From: Parvibaculum sp035325945
GTDB taxonomy: Bacteria > Pseudomonadota > Alphaproteobacteria > Parvibaculales > Parvibaculaceae
Direction of reading: 5' to 3'
Assembly (NCBI RefSeq): GCF_035325945.1
Contig: NZ_DAOKYX010000031.1
Span: forward strand, 1 to 32,562
Length of the DNA stretch: 32,562 nt
Every line of letters begins with the position of its first letter. Position 1 is the first letter of the stretch. Under the pieces are notes generated by a model. It had not been told where the DNA came from, ran no database searches, and saw nothing but the letters and a program-made list of their open reading frames with translations. This document shows positions 16,447-24,447 of the stretch, piece by piece. The translations under genes were made by a program, and so were the position numbers.

Positions 16447-16992
16447 ATGGAGATCGCCTTGGCGCCTTTCATCCTCGCCGCGCTCATTCTCGTCCCGCTG
16501 GCCGAAATCGCCGTCTTCATCAAGGTGGGCGGGCTCATCGGCGCGGGCCCGACCATCGCGCTGGTCATCGCCATCGCAGTTTTCGGAACATGGCTCTTGC
16601 GCCGGCAGGGGCTCGAAACCTTCCGCAAGGCGCAGATGGCGCTCGGCCGGGGCGAGATGCCGGTGGGCGCAGTGCTCGACAGCTTCCTTCTGGTGCTCGC
16701 CGCCCTTCTCATGGTGACGCCGGGCCTTCTCACCGATGCGATCGGGCTCCTGCTGCTCGTTCCCCCGCTCAGGCGGCTGATCGGACGGCATGCGGCGCAA
16801 TGGTTCATGGCCCATGCGAATGTGCAGTTCGGCACCTCGGCAGGCATGCGGGCCGACTGGGGGCGGGGGCCGATCATCGAGGGCGAGGCGGTGGAAGACG
16901 AACCGGGAGCCAGGGACACAACCGGAAAGCCGCCGGCTTCGGGCGCGTCCTCGCCCTGGCGTGGCAGCCTGCCGCCTTCCAGCGGCGGTTGA
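16447..16992 (+). CDS. fxsA: FxsA family membrane protein
   Basis: 181-residue FxsA (UPF0716) cytoplasmic membrane protein. Hydrophobic segments lie at about residues 5-25, 30-50, 76-92 and 96-108. Family blocks are ILVPLAEIAVFIKVGG, FGTWLLRRQGLETF and LLMVTPGLLTDAIGLLLL; the last 50 residues are polar. FxsA overproduction in E. coli relieves F-factor exclusion of phage T7, but its normal role is unknown. The ATG at 16447 begins right at the family N-terminus although the frame is open for another 1.4 kb upstream, which only antisenses mltA and the Tim44-like gene. secB follows about 100 bases downstream. Confidence 0.88.
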   Translation: MEIALAPFILAALILVPLAEIAVFIKVGGLIGAGPTIALVIAIAVFGTWLLRRQGLETFRKAQMALGRGEMPVGAVLDSFLLVLAALLMVTPGLLTDAIGLLLLVPPLRRLIGRHAAQWFMAHANVQFGTSAGMRADWGRGPIIEGEAVEDEPGARDTTGKPPASGASSPWRGSLPPSSGG

Positions 16993-17095
16993 GGCAACGA
17001 AAAGGGCTGGATTGCGGGCTTTGGCGTTCTTGTCGCTGGGTTCGTTCCATGTTAGCCAGCAGGATCGCATTCCGACAGAGACGGTGAGGGGGCCC

Positions 17096-17590
17096 ATGGC
17101 CGACGACATTCTTCCGGGAGACACGCAGGCTCAGGGCGAAGCGGGGCCGCAGCTCCGCATCCTCACGCAGTACATCAAGGACCTTTCGTTCGAGAATCCG
17201 AACGTGCCGCGCACCCTCGGGCCGCTCGAGCATCAGCCCGCCATCGGCGTGCGCGTCGATGTGAACGTCCAGCGCTTCAGCGAGACCGATTTCGAGATCA
17301 CGCTCGCCATCGGCGTCGATGCCAAGACGAATGAAGAGCAGATGTTTCTGGTCGAGCTGCAATATAGCGGCCTCTTCCGGCTCACCAACATTCCGGCCGA
17401 CAGCCTCGAGCCCGTTCTGCTGATCGAATGTCCGCGCCAGATCTTCCCCTTCGCGCGCCGGATCATCGCGGACGCGACGCGGGATGGCGGCTTCCCGCCG
17501 CTGCTCATCGATCCGATCGATTTCGTCACGCTGTTCCAGCAGCGCCGCGGCGATCTCAGCGGCGCGCCCGAAGGGACGATGCCGAACTGA
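17096..17590 (+). CDS. secB: Protein-export chaperone SecB
   Basis: 164-residue SecB, the tetrameric cytosolic chaperone that holds preproteins unfolded and passes them to SecA. Visible family blocks are LRILTQYIKDLSFENPN, VDVNVQRFSETDFEITLAI, LVELQYSGLFRL and LLIECPRQIFPFARRIIAD, followed by GGFPPLLIDPIDFVTLF. Length is normal. The ATG at 17096 has GAGGGGG directly upstream. It is about 100 bases after fxsA and could share its transcript. It converges on dnaQ across an assembly gap that starts 12 bases after the stop. Confidence 0.96.
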   Translation: MADDILPGDTQAQGEAGPQLRILTQYIKDLSFENPNVPRTLGPLEHQPAIGVRVDVNVQRFSETDFEITLAIGVDAKTNEEQMFLVELQYSGLFRLTNIPADSLEPVLLIECPRQIFPFARRIIADATRDGGFPPLLIDPIDFVTLFQQRRGDLSGAPEGTMPN

Positions 17591-17602
17591 CGGGCGGCCA
17601 AA

Positions 17603-17702
17603 NNNNNNNNNNNNNNNNNNNNNNNNNNNNNNNNNNNNNNNNNNNNNNNNNNNNNNNNNNNNNNNNNNNNNNNNNNNNNNNNNNNNNNNNNNNNNNNNNN
17701 NN
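17603..17702. other. Assembly gap (100 N)
   Basis: Run of exactly 100 N between secB and the visible part of dnaQ. The missing dnaQ end needs clearly more than 100 bases, so the N count is not the true length. Confidence 0.98.
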
Positions 17703-18136
17703 GAATTGTCGATGTCGAAACGCTTGCAGAGCGCGTCGAGACTGTTCTGCGCGCCGGGAAAGCGCTGGCGCGCGATGGTGAGCGTGTCGATGGCGCGGCG
17801 GGCGGCGATGGGCGGGCGGGAGACGAGCTTCAGCTCGTAATTCAGAAACGCCATGTCGAAGGCGGCGTTGTGGATCACGAGTTCGTCCTCGGCGATGAAA
17901 GCCAGGAACTCATCCGCGATCTCGGCGAATTTCGGCTTGTCGCTCAGGAACTCCGATGACAGGCCGTGGACCTTGAAGGCGCCTTCGGGCATGTCGCGCT
18001 CGGGATTGATGTAGCGATGAAACACGTTGCCCGTCGGCACATGGTTCATCACCTCGATGCAGCCGAGTTCGACCAGCCGGTGGCCTTCCTGCGGGGAAAG
18101 TCCGGTGGTTTCCGTGTCGAGGACGATCTGTCTCAT
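17703..18136 (-). CDS. dnaQ: DNA polymerase III epsilon subunit (3' end in gap)
   Basis: The first 144 residues of the 3'-5' proofreading exonuclease of the replicative polymerase. Exo I is intact (VLDTETTGL, Asp7 and Glu9) and Exo II is intact (HNAAFDMAFLNYE, Asp94). The Exo III motif (HxxxxD) and the C-terminal alpha-subunit-binding tail, roughly 85-95 residues, lie in the gap. Nothing suggests a real truncation. The gene starts 41 bases after coaE and reads away from the proposed origin, in the same order (maf-aroE-coaE-dnaQ) known from Caulobacter and relatives. Confidence 0.93.
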
Positions 18137-18177
18137 GCTTCGAGGCTTAACAGATTTGCGCTCCGCGAGCGAGCCGT

Positions 18178-18804
18178 TCAGACCTCGCCGAGCCGCGCCT
18201 TCAGCACCTTGCCCTCGCGGCCCTTCAGCGCCTCGACGACCTTCTTCACTTCCTCGAAGGCGTGATCGAGGCCCTTGTCCGTCTCGATGACGAAATCGGC
18301 GCGGCGGCGCTTTTCGGCATCGGGAACCTGCTTGGCGTGGATGGCGGCGAACTTCGCCATGTCCATGCCCGGCCGGGCCAGCACTCGCTCCTTCTGGAGA
18401 TCATAGGGCGCGCTCACGACGACGACGACATCGACGCGCGTCTCGCCGCCGGTTTCATAAAGAAGGGGAATGTCGAGGACCACGGCATGATGACCCTCGG
18501 CCGCCGCCTTGCGCAGAAAATCCATCTGCGCCCGTCCGACCAGCGGATGGACGATCGCCTCGAGCTTCTTCATCTCGTCGGGCAGGCCGAGAACGCAGCG
18601 CGAAAGCTCCGTCCGGTCGACGGCATCGTCGATCACCGCCGAAGGAAAGACCGCGCGCAATGGCTCCACCGCCGCGCCACCCTTCGCATAAAGCGCGTGA
18701 ACCGCGGCATCGGCGTCGTAAACCGGAACGCCGAGGCGCGCGAACATCTTCGCCGTCTCCGATTTTCCCATGCCGATTGAGCCGGTGAGACCGATGAGCA
18801 GCAT
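18178..18804 (-). CDS. coaE: Dephospho-CoA kinase
   Basis: 208-residue P-loop kinase that phosphorylates dephospho-CoA at the 3' hydroxyl, the last step of CoA synthesis. The P-loop is GLTGSIGMGKS (residues 5-15); the CoA-site aspartate lies in YDADAAVH; VLDIPLLYETG and RRRADFVIET are further family blocks. The final 15 residues (KGREGKVLKARLGEV) are a short extension. It is 12 bases after aroE and in one direction with maf, aroE and dnaQ. Confidence 0.96.
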   Translation of the reverse strand: MLLIGLTGSIGMGKSETAKMFARLGVPVYDADAAVHALYAKGGAAVEPLRAVFPSAVIDDAVDRTELSRCVLGLPDEMKKLEAIVHPLVGRAQMDFLRKAAAEGHHAVVLDIPLLYETGGETRVDVVVVVSAPYDLQKERVLARPGMDMAKFAAIHAKQVPDAEKRRRADFVIETDKGLDHAFEEVKKVVEALKGREGKVLKARLGEV

Positions 18805-18816
18805 TTCCCCTCCGTC

Positions 18817-19674
18817 TTATCTTTCCGTCTCGCCCATATCGGCAAGCACGAGCGCGCGCAATTGTGCGGTCACCTCGGGCCTCACGCCGAACCAGGCCTC
18901 GAAACCCGGCACCGCCTGATGAAGCAGCATGCCGAGCCCGTCCACGACGTCGTGACCGCGCGCCCGCGCGCGTGCGAGGAGGCCGGTTTCGAGCGGCGTA
19001 TAGACGATGTCCGTCACCAATGCGCCGAGCGGCAGCGGATCGAGCGCGATGTCGAGATCGCCCGCGCCCTTCATGCCAAGCGTCGTCGTGTTGACGAGAA
19101 GGTTCGCGCCGTCGAGCGCGGCGGCGGCATCGTCCCAGTCGAAAACCCGCGCCGAGCGGAGTTCGAGATCGGAGACGAGCGCCTCGGCCCGCGCGCGGGT
19201 GCGATTGACGAGGCGCAGTTCGGGCACGCCCTCGCTTTCGAGCGCGGCGGCGATCGCCCGCGTCGCGCCGCCCGCGCCGAGCAGGACGGCGGGGCCGGCC
19301 GCCGCGCGCCAGCCTCGCGCGCGCTCCTTCAGATTGGCGATGAAGCCGTAACCATCCGTGTTGCGGCCTTCGAGGCCTTCGGGCGTGGTGACGATGGTGT
19401 TGACGGCCTTGAGCCTCAGCGCCACCGCATCGTGGCGGGTGAGGGCGGCAAAGGCCGCTTCCTTGTGCGGCACCGTCACATTGGCGCCGATATAGCCGAG
19501 CTCGGGCAGGCGATGCAGCGTCGCCACGAAGTCTTCCGGCGGCACGGCGAGACGCTCGTAAAGCGCGCTCTCGATGCCATAGGTCCTGATCCAGTGATTG
19601 TGGATCAAGGGCGAGCGCGAATGGGTGATCGGCCAGCCGATGACGCAGACCTTCCTGATCGCCGGGCGGGTCAT
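18817..19674 (-). CDS. aroE: Shikimate dehydrogenase
   Basis: 285-residue NADP-dependent shikimate dehydrogenase of aromatic amino-acid synthesis. Substrate motifs are SRSP (residues 19-22), NVTVPHK with catalytic Lys71, and NTDGYG from 105 with the paired Asp. The cofactor site shows GAGGATRA (133-140) and the NADP-specific NRTR. The start overlaps the maf stop as ATGA. Confidence 0.96.
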   Translation of the reverse strand: MTRPAIRKVCVIGWPITHSRSPLIHNHWIRTYGIESALYERLAVPPEDFVATLHRLPELGYIGANVTVPHKEAAFAALTRHDAVALRLKAVNTIVTTPEGLEGRNTDGYGFIANLKERARGWRAAAGPAVLLGAGGATRAIAAALESEGVPELRLVNRTRARAEALVSDLELRSARVFDWDDAAAALDGANLLVNTTTLGMKGAGDLDIALDPLPLGALVTDIVYTPLETGLLARARARGHDVVDGLGMLLHQAVPGFEAWFGVRPEVTAQLRALVLADMGETER

Positions 19675-20273
19675 GAGAGTGCCGCTCCGCGGTCACGAAG
19701 CTCCGCCAGCAGTGGCAGAAGCGGCAGGCCGAGAATGGTGAAGTAGTCGCCCTCGATCCGCTCGAAAAGCTGGATGCCCGGGCCTTCGAGCTGATAGCAG
19801 CCGACGCTGGTTTTCACCTTTTCACCCAGTGTCTTCAGATACCAGTCGAGGAAGGTGTCGGAAAAATCGCGCATGGCGAGATCGGCGCAAGCGGAATGGC
19901 CCCAGACGACCTCTCCGTCGAGCGCCAGCACCACCGCGCTGTGAAGCGTGTGCGTGCGGCCGCGCAGAAAGAGAAGATTGGCGCGCGCCTCGACCATGTC
20001 GCGCGGCTTGTCGAAGCGGCGCGTCTCGCAGGACATGATCTGGTCGGCGCCGATGACGAGCGCGCCCGGCTCCGCGCGGCTGACGGCCAGCGCCTTCTCC
20101 TCGGCAAGCCGCAACGCCAGAGCATCGGTATCGCCATCGTCAGTGCTGTCGGCAAAACTCTTCTTCACCGCGTCCTCGTCCACGCGCGAATCCCGGACGT
20201 GAAAATCGAGACCTGCCTGGCGCAGAAGGCTCGCCCGGACGGCGCTGGCGGATGCGAGGATGAGCAGGGACAT
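19671..20273 (-). CDS. maf: Maf family nucleotide pyrophosphatase
   Basis: 200-residue Maf/Ham1-like pyrophosphatase that hydrolyses canonical or modified NTPs to NMPs. ASASAVRASLL (residues 7-17) is the signature loop, with the second substrate segment in LVIGADQI (Asp77) and a late KTSVGCYQLEGPG block. Since DQI and the Cys-containing GCYQLEG differ from the dTTP-specific Maf (YhdE) type, it may belong to the YceF-like 7-methyl-GTP group; this is an inference. The ATG at 20273 (MSLLILASAS) is preferred over the in-frame start at 20306, which overlaps the upstream gene. Confidence 0.92.
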   Translation of the reverse strand: MSLLILASASAVRASLLRQAGLDFHVRDSRVDEDAVKKSFADSTDDGDTDALALRLAEEKALAVSRAEPGALVIGADQIMSCETRRFDKPRDMVEARANLLFLRGRTHTLHSAVVLALDGEVVWGHSACADLAMRDFSDTFLDWYLKTLGEKVKTSVGCYQLEGPGIQLFERIEGDYFTILGLPLLPLLAELRDRGAALS

Positions 20274-20283
20274 GGGGATCGCC

Positions 20284-21108
20284 TCAGAGGACTTTCTGGC
20301 GTTCATTATAAAGATTGAGGACGGCGGCGGCCGTTTCCTCGATCGAGCGGCGGGTCACGTCGATGACCGGCCAACCGTTCCGTGCACAGAGCTTTCTGGC
20401 GAAGGCCACTTCGCTATCGACCGTCTCGCGGTCGACATAGCTCGTATCCGTCTTTTCCTGAAGCGAGAGGAGACGGTTCTTGCGGATCTGGATAAGCCTT
20501 TCCGGGCTTGTCGTCAGGCCGACGATGAGAGGATGGGTCGCCGTTTCGAGATCTGGCGGCAACGGCACGTTGGGCACGATGGGCACATTCGCCGCCTTGA
20601 TGCCGCGATTGGCGAGATAGATGCAGGTCGGCGTCTTCGATGTGCGGCTGACGCCGACGAGAATGATGTCGGCCAGGTCGAGATCGCCGGCCGACTGCCC
20701 GTCATCATGGGCCATGGTGTAGTTCAGCGCCTCGATGCGGCCGAAATATTCAGCATCCATCGCATGCTGAAGGCCGGGCTTGTGCGAGGACTTCTTGCCG
20801 AGATAGGCGCCGAGTGCGCCCATGACGGGATCGAGCACCGAGATGCAGGGCGTCTGAAGTTCGAGGCAGCGCTCCTCCAGCCGCTTGCGCAATTCGTCAT
20901 TGACCATGGTGAACATGACGATGCCCGGCGAATTCTCGATTTCGGCCAGCACGCGGTCGAGCTGCTTCGGACCCCTGACCAGCGCATAGACATGCTCGAT
21001 GGGCTGGGCGTCCTCATATTGGGCGCAAGCCGCGCGCGCGACCGCGTTCAGCGTTTCGCCGGTCGCGTCGGAAACCAGATGAAGATGAAAAACGCGCTTC
21101 GATGCCAT
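20284..21108 (-). CDS. Pyruvate, phosphate dikinase regulatory protein (DUF299)
   Basis: 274-residue bifunctional ADP-dependent kinase/Pi-dependent pyrophosphorylase that inactivates and reactivates pyruvate phosphate dikinase (or PEP synthase) by phosphorylating a threonine. Family blocks are FHLHLVSDATGETL near the N-terminus, the nucleotide loop GVSRTSKT (152-159), CIYLANRGIKAANVPIVP, and YVDRETVDSEVAFARKLC. The target enzyme is not in this window, so PPDK versus PEP synthase is open. It is the first gene left of the proposed origin and reads away from it; the homologue next to the origin of Rickettsia and Caulobacter is, from memory, the same family (RP001). Confidence 0.94.
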   Translation of the reverse strand: MASKRVFHLHLVSDATGETLNAVARAACAQYEDAQPIEHVYALVRGPKQLDRVLAEIENSPGIVMFTMVNDELRKRLEERCLELQTPCISVLDPVMGALGAYLGKKSSHKPGLQHAMDAEYFGRIEALNYTMAHDDGQSAGDLDLADIILVGVSRTSKTPTCIYLANRGIKAANVPIVPNVPLPPDLETATHPLIVGLTTSPERLIQIRKNRLLSLQEKTDTSYVDRETVDSEVAFARKLCARNGWPVIDVTRRSIEETAAAVLNLYNERQKVL

Positions 21109-21365
21109 GCCACTCGCCGTGCCTCTCCCGGAGCAGGGCCGCCCCGGGCGGGGCTCAAGTTATCGGGGGCGGTGTTGCGGTTCCAGCTAATTTGGCGGGG
21201 GACGGAAGGCGACGGAGGAACATGGGCGCGGGCCTGTGGAAATCTGTGATCAACGGGTGTAACCGGCCGTTTTCGAAGTCGGCGCGTTCCGCCATGCACG
21301 CTTCGCCAGATCGCTCCCCCCATTCGCCCTCCGGTGAGCAGAAAACGCAGGCCGCCCCCTTTTTC

Positions 21366-21374
21366 TGTGAATAA
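21366..21374 (-). promoter_or_regulatory. DnaA box (consensus)
   Basis: TGTGAATAA on the plus strand, TTATTCACA on the minus strand, fits the TTATNCACA consensus. It lies inside the A/T-rich tract of the proposed origin. Confidence 0.7.
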
Positions 21375-21409
21375 AAAACAGCGGCTCCGGGACTTTGCCT
21401 TCGTCCATC

Positions 21410-21418
21410 TGATTCACA
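21410..21418 (+). promoter_or_regulatory. DnaA box (one mismatch)
   Basis: TGATTCACA differs at one position from TTATNCACA. It is a direct repeat of the perfect box, separated from it by a single base, and includes a GATTC (GANTC) methylation site. Confidence 0.55.
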
Positions 21419-21419
21419 T

Positions 21420-21428
21420 TTATCCACA
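21420..21428 (+). promoter_or_regulatory. DnaA box (perfect)
   Basis: TTATCCACA, identical to the high-affinity E. coli consensus, at the centre of the proposed origin. Confidence 0.8.
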
Positions 21429-21550
21429 GCGGACGATCCACATGGCAGAGGCGCGAATAATCTGGCGCGGCGTTCTGTCTCGACGAAGATTTGCACAGAT
21501 GCCGGTATGGAATGCGATGATGAAGGAAATTTCCCGCCGGCCGGGACTTT

Positions 21551-21559
21551 TGTGGATGA
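21551..21559 (-). promoter_or_regulatory. DnaA box (one mismatch)
   Basis: TGTGGATGA on the plus strand, TCATCCACA on the minus strand, one mismatch from TTATCCACA. Confidence 0.5.
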
Positions 21560-21658
21560 AAATGCCTGAAGGATGCCCGATCTTTTGATCCCCGGCTTCC
21601 ACAGCTATCTTCTACTACCCCCACCTAGATTCTAATCTTTCTTGGAGAGAGCGAAGCT

Positions 21659-22711
21659 GTGAACGACGTGACCGGAACCAAGGCCAAGCGGCTGATCCGC
21701 GCCCTCAATGGCGAGGCGACAGATCGCGCGCCGATCTGGTTGATGCGTCAGGCGGGACGCTATCTGCCCGAATACCGGAAGGTACGGGCGGAGGCAGGAA
21801 GCTTTCTCGATCTCTGCTACACGCCGGCTCTTGCCGAGGAGGTGACGCTCCAGCCCATCCGGCGCTATGGCTTCGATGCCTCGATCCTCTTTTCCGACAT
21901 TCTCGTCGTGCCGGATGCGCTCGGCCAGAAGGTTGCCTTCAGGGAAGGCGAGGGGCCGGTGCTCGATCCGATCACAAGGGCCGAACAGATCGACGAACTC
22001 GATGGAAGTGCGGTCGTCGAACGGCTTCAGCCCGTCTATGAGACTGTCCGGCGTCTGAAGGCGAGCCTGCCCACGGAGACGGCGCTTATCGGCTTTGCGG
22101 GCGCGCCCTGGACGGTCGCGACCTATATGGTCGGCGGGCGCGGTTCTGCCGATCAGGCGGCGGCGAAGCTCTGGGCCTATCGCGCGCCGGACGAATTCCA
22201 GAAGCTCATCGACCTTCTCGTCGGCGCGACGATCTCGCATCTCGTCGCCCAGGTCGAAGCGGGGGCGGAGGTCATACAGATCTTCGACACCTGGGCGGGA
22301 AGCCTTCCCGAAGCACAGTTCCGCCGCTTCTCGATCGAGCCGACACGGGCGATCGTCAAGGCGCTGCGTGCGCGCTTTCCAGACCTGCCGGTCATCGGCT
22401 TCCCGCGCGGCGCGGGCGCGCTTGCCATCGACTATACGCGCGAGACGGGCATTTCGGGCGTGAGCCTCGATACGGGCGTTTCCGTGGGCTGGGCGCGCGA
22501 AGCGTTGCAGCCGCTCGCCTGCCTTCAGGGCAATCTCGATCCGCTTCTGCTGGTCGCGGGCGGCGATGAAATGCGCCGCGCGGTCGGAAATATTCTCGGC
22601 ACGCTCGAAGGCGGCCCGTTCATCTTCAATCTCGGCCATGGCATCGTTCCCCAGACGCCGCCCGACCATGTGGCCGAGCTTGTCGAAACCGTGCGCGGGT
22701 GGAAGGGATGA
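21659..22711 (+). CDS. hemE: Uroporphyrinogen decarboxylase
   Basis: 350-residue HemE, which removes four acetate carboxyls from uroporphyrinogen III to make coproporphyrinogen III. The signature APIWLMRQAGRYLPEY is at residues 24-39; FSDILVVPDALG carries the essential aspartate; GFPRGAG and NLGHGIVPQTPPD are later family blocks. The start codon is GTG at 21659, with GGAGAGA eight bases upstream. It is the first gene right of the proposed origin and overlaps hemH by four bases (ATGA). Confidence 0.97.
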   Translation: MNDVTGTKAKRLIRALNGEATDRAPIWLMRQAGRYLPEYRKVRAEAGSFLDLCYTPALAEEVTLQPIRRYGFDASILFSDILVVPDALGQKVAFREGEGPVLDPITRAEQIDELDGSAVVERLQPVYETVRRLKASLPTETALIGFAGAPWTVATYMVGGRGSADQAAAKLWAYRAPDEFQKLIDLLVGATISHLVAQVEAGAEVIQIFDTWAGSLPEAQFRRFSIEPTRAIVKALRARFPDLPVIGFPRGAGALAIDYTRETGISGVSLDTGVSVGWAREALQPLACLQGNLDPLLLVAGGDEMRRAVGNILGTLEGGPFIFNLGHGIVPQTPPDHVAELVETVRGWKG

Positions 22712-23733
22712 CAGCGCCGCGCCGGAAGATCGCGGTCGTTCTCTTCAATCTCGGCGGACCGGACGGGCCCGAGGCGGTCGAGCCTTTCCTTTTCAACCTC
22801 TTCAACGACCCGGCGATCATCCGCGTGCCGCAGCCCTTGCGCTGGCTCATCGCGAAGCTCGTTTCGCGGCGGCGGGCGCCTGTCGCGCGGGAGATCTATG
22901 CAAAGCTCGGCGGCGGCTCGCCGCTCGTGCCGTTGACGGAGAAACAGGCCCGCGCCCTTGAAAATGCGCTGGGCGGCGAGTTCGAGGCGCGTGCCTTCAT
23001 CGCCATGCGCTACTGGAAGCCCTTTGCGGGTGATGCGGCGCGGGCGGTGAAGGCCTGGGGGGCGGATGAGATCGTTCTTCTGCCGCTCTATCCCCAATAT
23101 TCGACGACGACGACGGCTTCGTCGCTGAAGGACTGGAAGCGCGCGGCGAAGGCCGCGGGCCTCTCCACGCCCTCGCGGACCATTTGCTGCTATCCGCTCG
23201 AGGAAGGCTTCATCGCCGCCCATGCGACGCTGCTGCGCGAGGCGCTTGGCGGGTTCGGGCCGGGGAAGGCCCCGCGCGTCCTCTTCTCCGCCCATGGGCT
23301 CCCGAAACGGGTGGTCGAGGCGGGCGATCCCTATCAGAGCCAGGTCGAGGAGAGCTGCCGGGCCATCGTCGCGGCACTCGGGATCGAAGGGCTCGACTGG
23401 GTGACCTGCTATCAGAGCCGGGTGGGGCCCCTCGAATGGATCGGGCCGGCGACGGATGCGGAGATCGAGCGAGCCGGGCGCGAGGGCAGGAGCCTCGTCG
23501 TCGTGCCGGTCGCCTTCGTCTCGGAACATTCCGAAACGCTGGTCGAACTCGACATCGAGTACCGGCATCTCGCCGAAAAGGCGGGTGTACCGCGCTATGT
23601 GCGGGTGCCGGCGCTCGGGACGGAGCCGGGCTTCATCGCCGCGCTGGCGAAGCTCGTCCGCGAGGCGCGAAGTCATGAGGGGATCTACTGTCCGGAGGAA
23701 GCGGCCGGGCGGCCTTGCGGGGAGGAAGGGTGA
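22708..23733 (+). CDS. hemH: Ferrochelatase
   Basis: 341-residue ferrochelatase that inserts Fe(II) into a porphyrin at the membrane surface, the end of haem synthesis. The catalytic His196 is in FSAHGLPKRVVEAGDPY and the acidic cluster in FVSEHSETLVELDIEY (Glu273, Glu276). Cysteines at 160, 161, 328 and 337 are placed much like the [2Fe-2S] ligands of some bacterial ferrochelatases, although the usual third C-terminal cysteine is not seen. The ATG at 22708 overlaps the hemE stop; a GTG at 22699 is an alternative. The stop overlaps the hemJ start by one base. Confidence 0.96.
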   Translation: MTAPRRKIAVVLFNLGGPDGPEAVEPFLFNLFNDPAIIRVPQPLRWLIAKLVSRRRAPVAREIYAKLGGGSPLVPLTEKQARALENALGGEFEARAFIAMRYWKPFAGDAARAVKAWGADEIVLLPLYPQYSTTTTASSLKDWKRAAKAAGLSTPSRTICCYPLEEGFIAAHATLLREALGGFGPGKAPRVLFSAHGLPKRVVEAGDPYQSQVEESCRAIVAALGIEGLDWVTCYQSRVGPLEWIGPATDAEIERAGREGRSLVVVPVAFVSEHSETLVELDIEYRHLAEKAGVPRYVRVPALGTEPGFIAALAKLVREARSHEGIYCPEEAAGRPCGEEG

Positions 23734-24179
23734 TGGCGGAATTTCTCGGTGAGCACTACCTGTGGGTCAAGGCGCTGCACATCATCTCGGTGATCTTCTG
23801 GATGGCGGGCATGGCCTATCTGCCCCGCCTTTTCGTCTATCACGCCGAGGCCGAGCCCGGCTCGGAGAAGTCCGAGACCTTCAAGGTCATGGAGCGGCGG
23901 CTTCTCCGGGGCATCATCAACCCGGCGATGATCGCGACCTTCACCTTTGGCGGGCTCATGCTGTGGGCGAACCCGGCGCTCCTTTCGCAGGGCTGGATGC
24001 ACGCCAAGCTCTTCCTCATTTTCGTCATGTCGGCGCTGCACGGGTTTTTTGCCAGATGGCGCAAGGACTTCGACGCCGACAGGAACCGGAGGCCCGCCCG
24101 TTTCTACCGCATCGTCAACGAGGCGCCGCCCGTCCTCGTCGTCTTCATCGTCATCCTGGCGATCGTGAAGCCGTTCTAG
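23733..24179 (+). CDS. hemJ: Protoporphyrinogen IX oxidase HemJ
   Basis: 148-residue four-helix membrane protein of the HemJ (UPF0093) family, the haem-b-containing oxidase that makes protoporphyrin IX in many alphaproteobacteria lacking HemG/HemY. Conserved His16 is in VKALHIISVIFWMAGMAYLPRLFVYH, and the second block is MHAKLFLIFVMSALHGFFARW with a conserved Lys. The ATG at 23733 has GGAGGAAGGG just before it and overlaps the hemH stop (TGATG), making hemE-hemH-hemJ a tightly coupled unit. Confidence 0.95.
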   Translation: MAEFLGEHYLWVKALHIISVIFWMAGMAYLPRLFVYHAEAEPGSEKSETFKVMERRLLRGIINPAMIATFTFGGLMLWANPALLSQGWMHAKLFLIFVMSALHGFFARWRKDFDADRNRRPARFYRIVNEAPPVLVVFIVILAIVKPF

Positions 24180-24186
24180 ATTTCGT

Positions 24187-24215
24187 TTGAAATCGGGAAG
24201 CTCTGGCCTTATATG
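24187..24215 (+). promoter_or_regulatory. Possible promoter for rho
   Basis: TTGAAA (24187-24192) and TATATG (24210-24215) with a 17-base spacer lie at the start of the 268-bp region between hemJ and rho. This would leave a leader of about 225 bases before rho, consistent with the long autoregulated rho leaders of other bacteria. The leader encodes no clear peptide. Confidence 0.4.
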
Positions 24216-24447
24216 CTTTGGAAAGCCGGAGTTCTTCCGGCGGTCTTCCTGACGTTCCAGAACCGGTCCCCGCAGAGCCCTTCGGGGTCGAGAGCAGATC
24301 GGCGGAGCGAAACCCGGGCGCCCGGAGCGCGTTGAGGCAGGTAAGGCAGAAGGGTTTTCCCCCAACTTCGCGTTTCGCATTCATCCGAATTCCCGCCAAA
24401 TTTCCCGATAGCCCCAAGCGGGCTTCCCAAGAAAGCATCCATAGCCA

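Larger units (their letters stand above)
21109..21658. other. oriC: Probable chromosomal replication origin (oriC)
   Basis: 550 bp without genes between the divergent PPDK-regulator gene and hemE. It contains one perfect DnaA box (21420-21428), a second box fitting TTATNCACA (21366-21374, minus), and near matches at 21235-21243 (minus, ATTTCCACA), 21410-21418 (TGATTCACA), 21434-21442 (CGATCCACA), 21489-21497 (ATTTGCACA), 21551-21559 (minus, TCATCCACA) and weakly 21595-21603 (GCTTCCACA). A/T-rich sequence at 21359-21380 is a candidate unwinding element. Two GANTC methylation sites (21411-21415, 21628-21632) are present. No CtrA-type TTAA-N7-TTAA site was found. Synteny with the Caulobacter and Rickettsia origins and the outward-reading genes support the call. 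Confidence 0.8.

Noticed and set aside
21109..21658. CtrA-type sites and an IHF site in the origin
   Set aside because: I found no TTAA-N7-TTAA pair, and the one IHF-like stretch near 21249 misses key positions.
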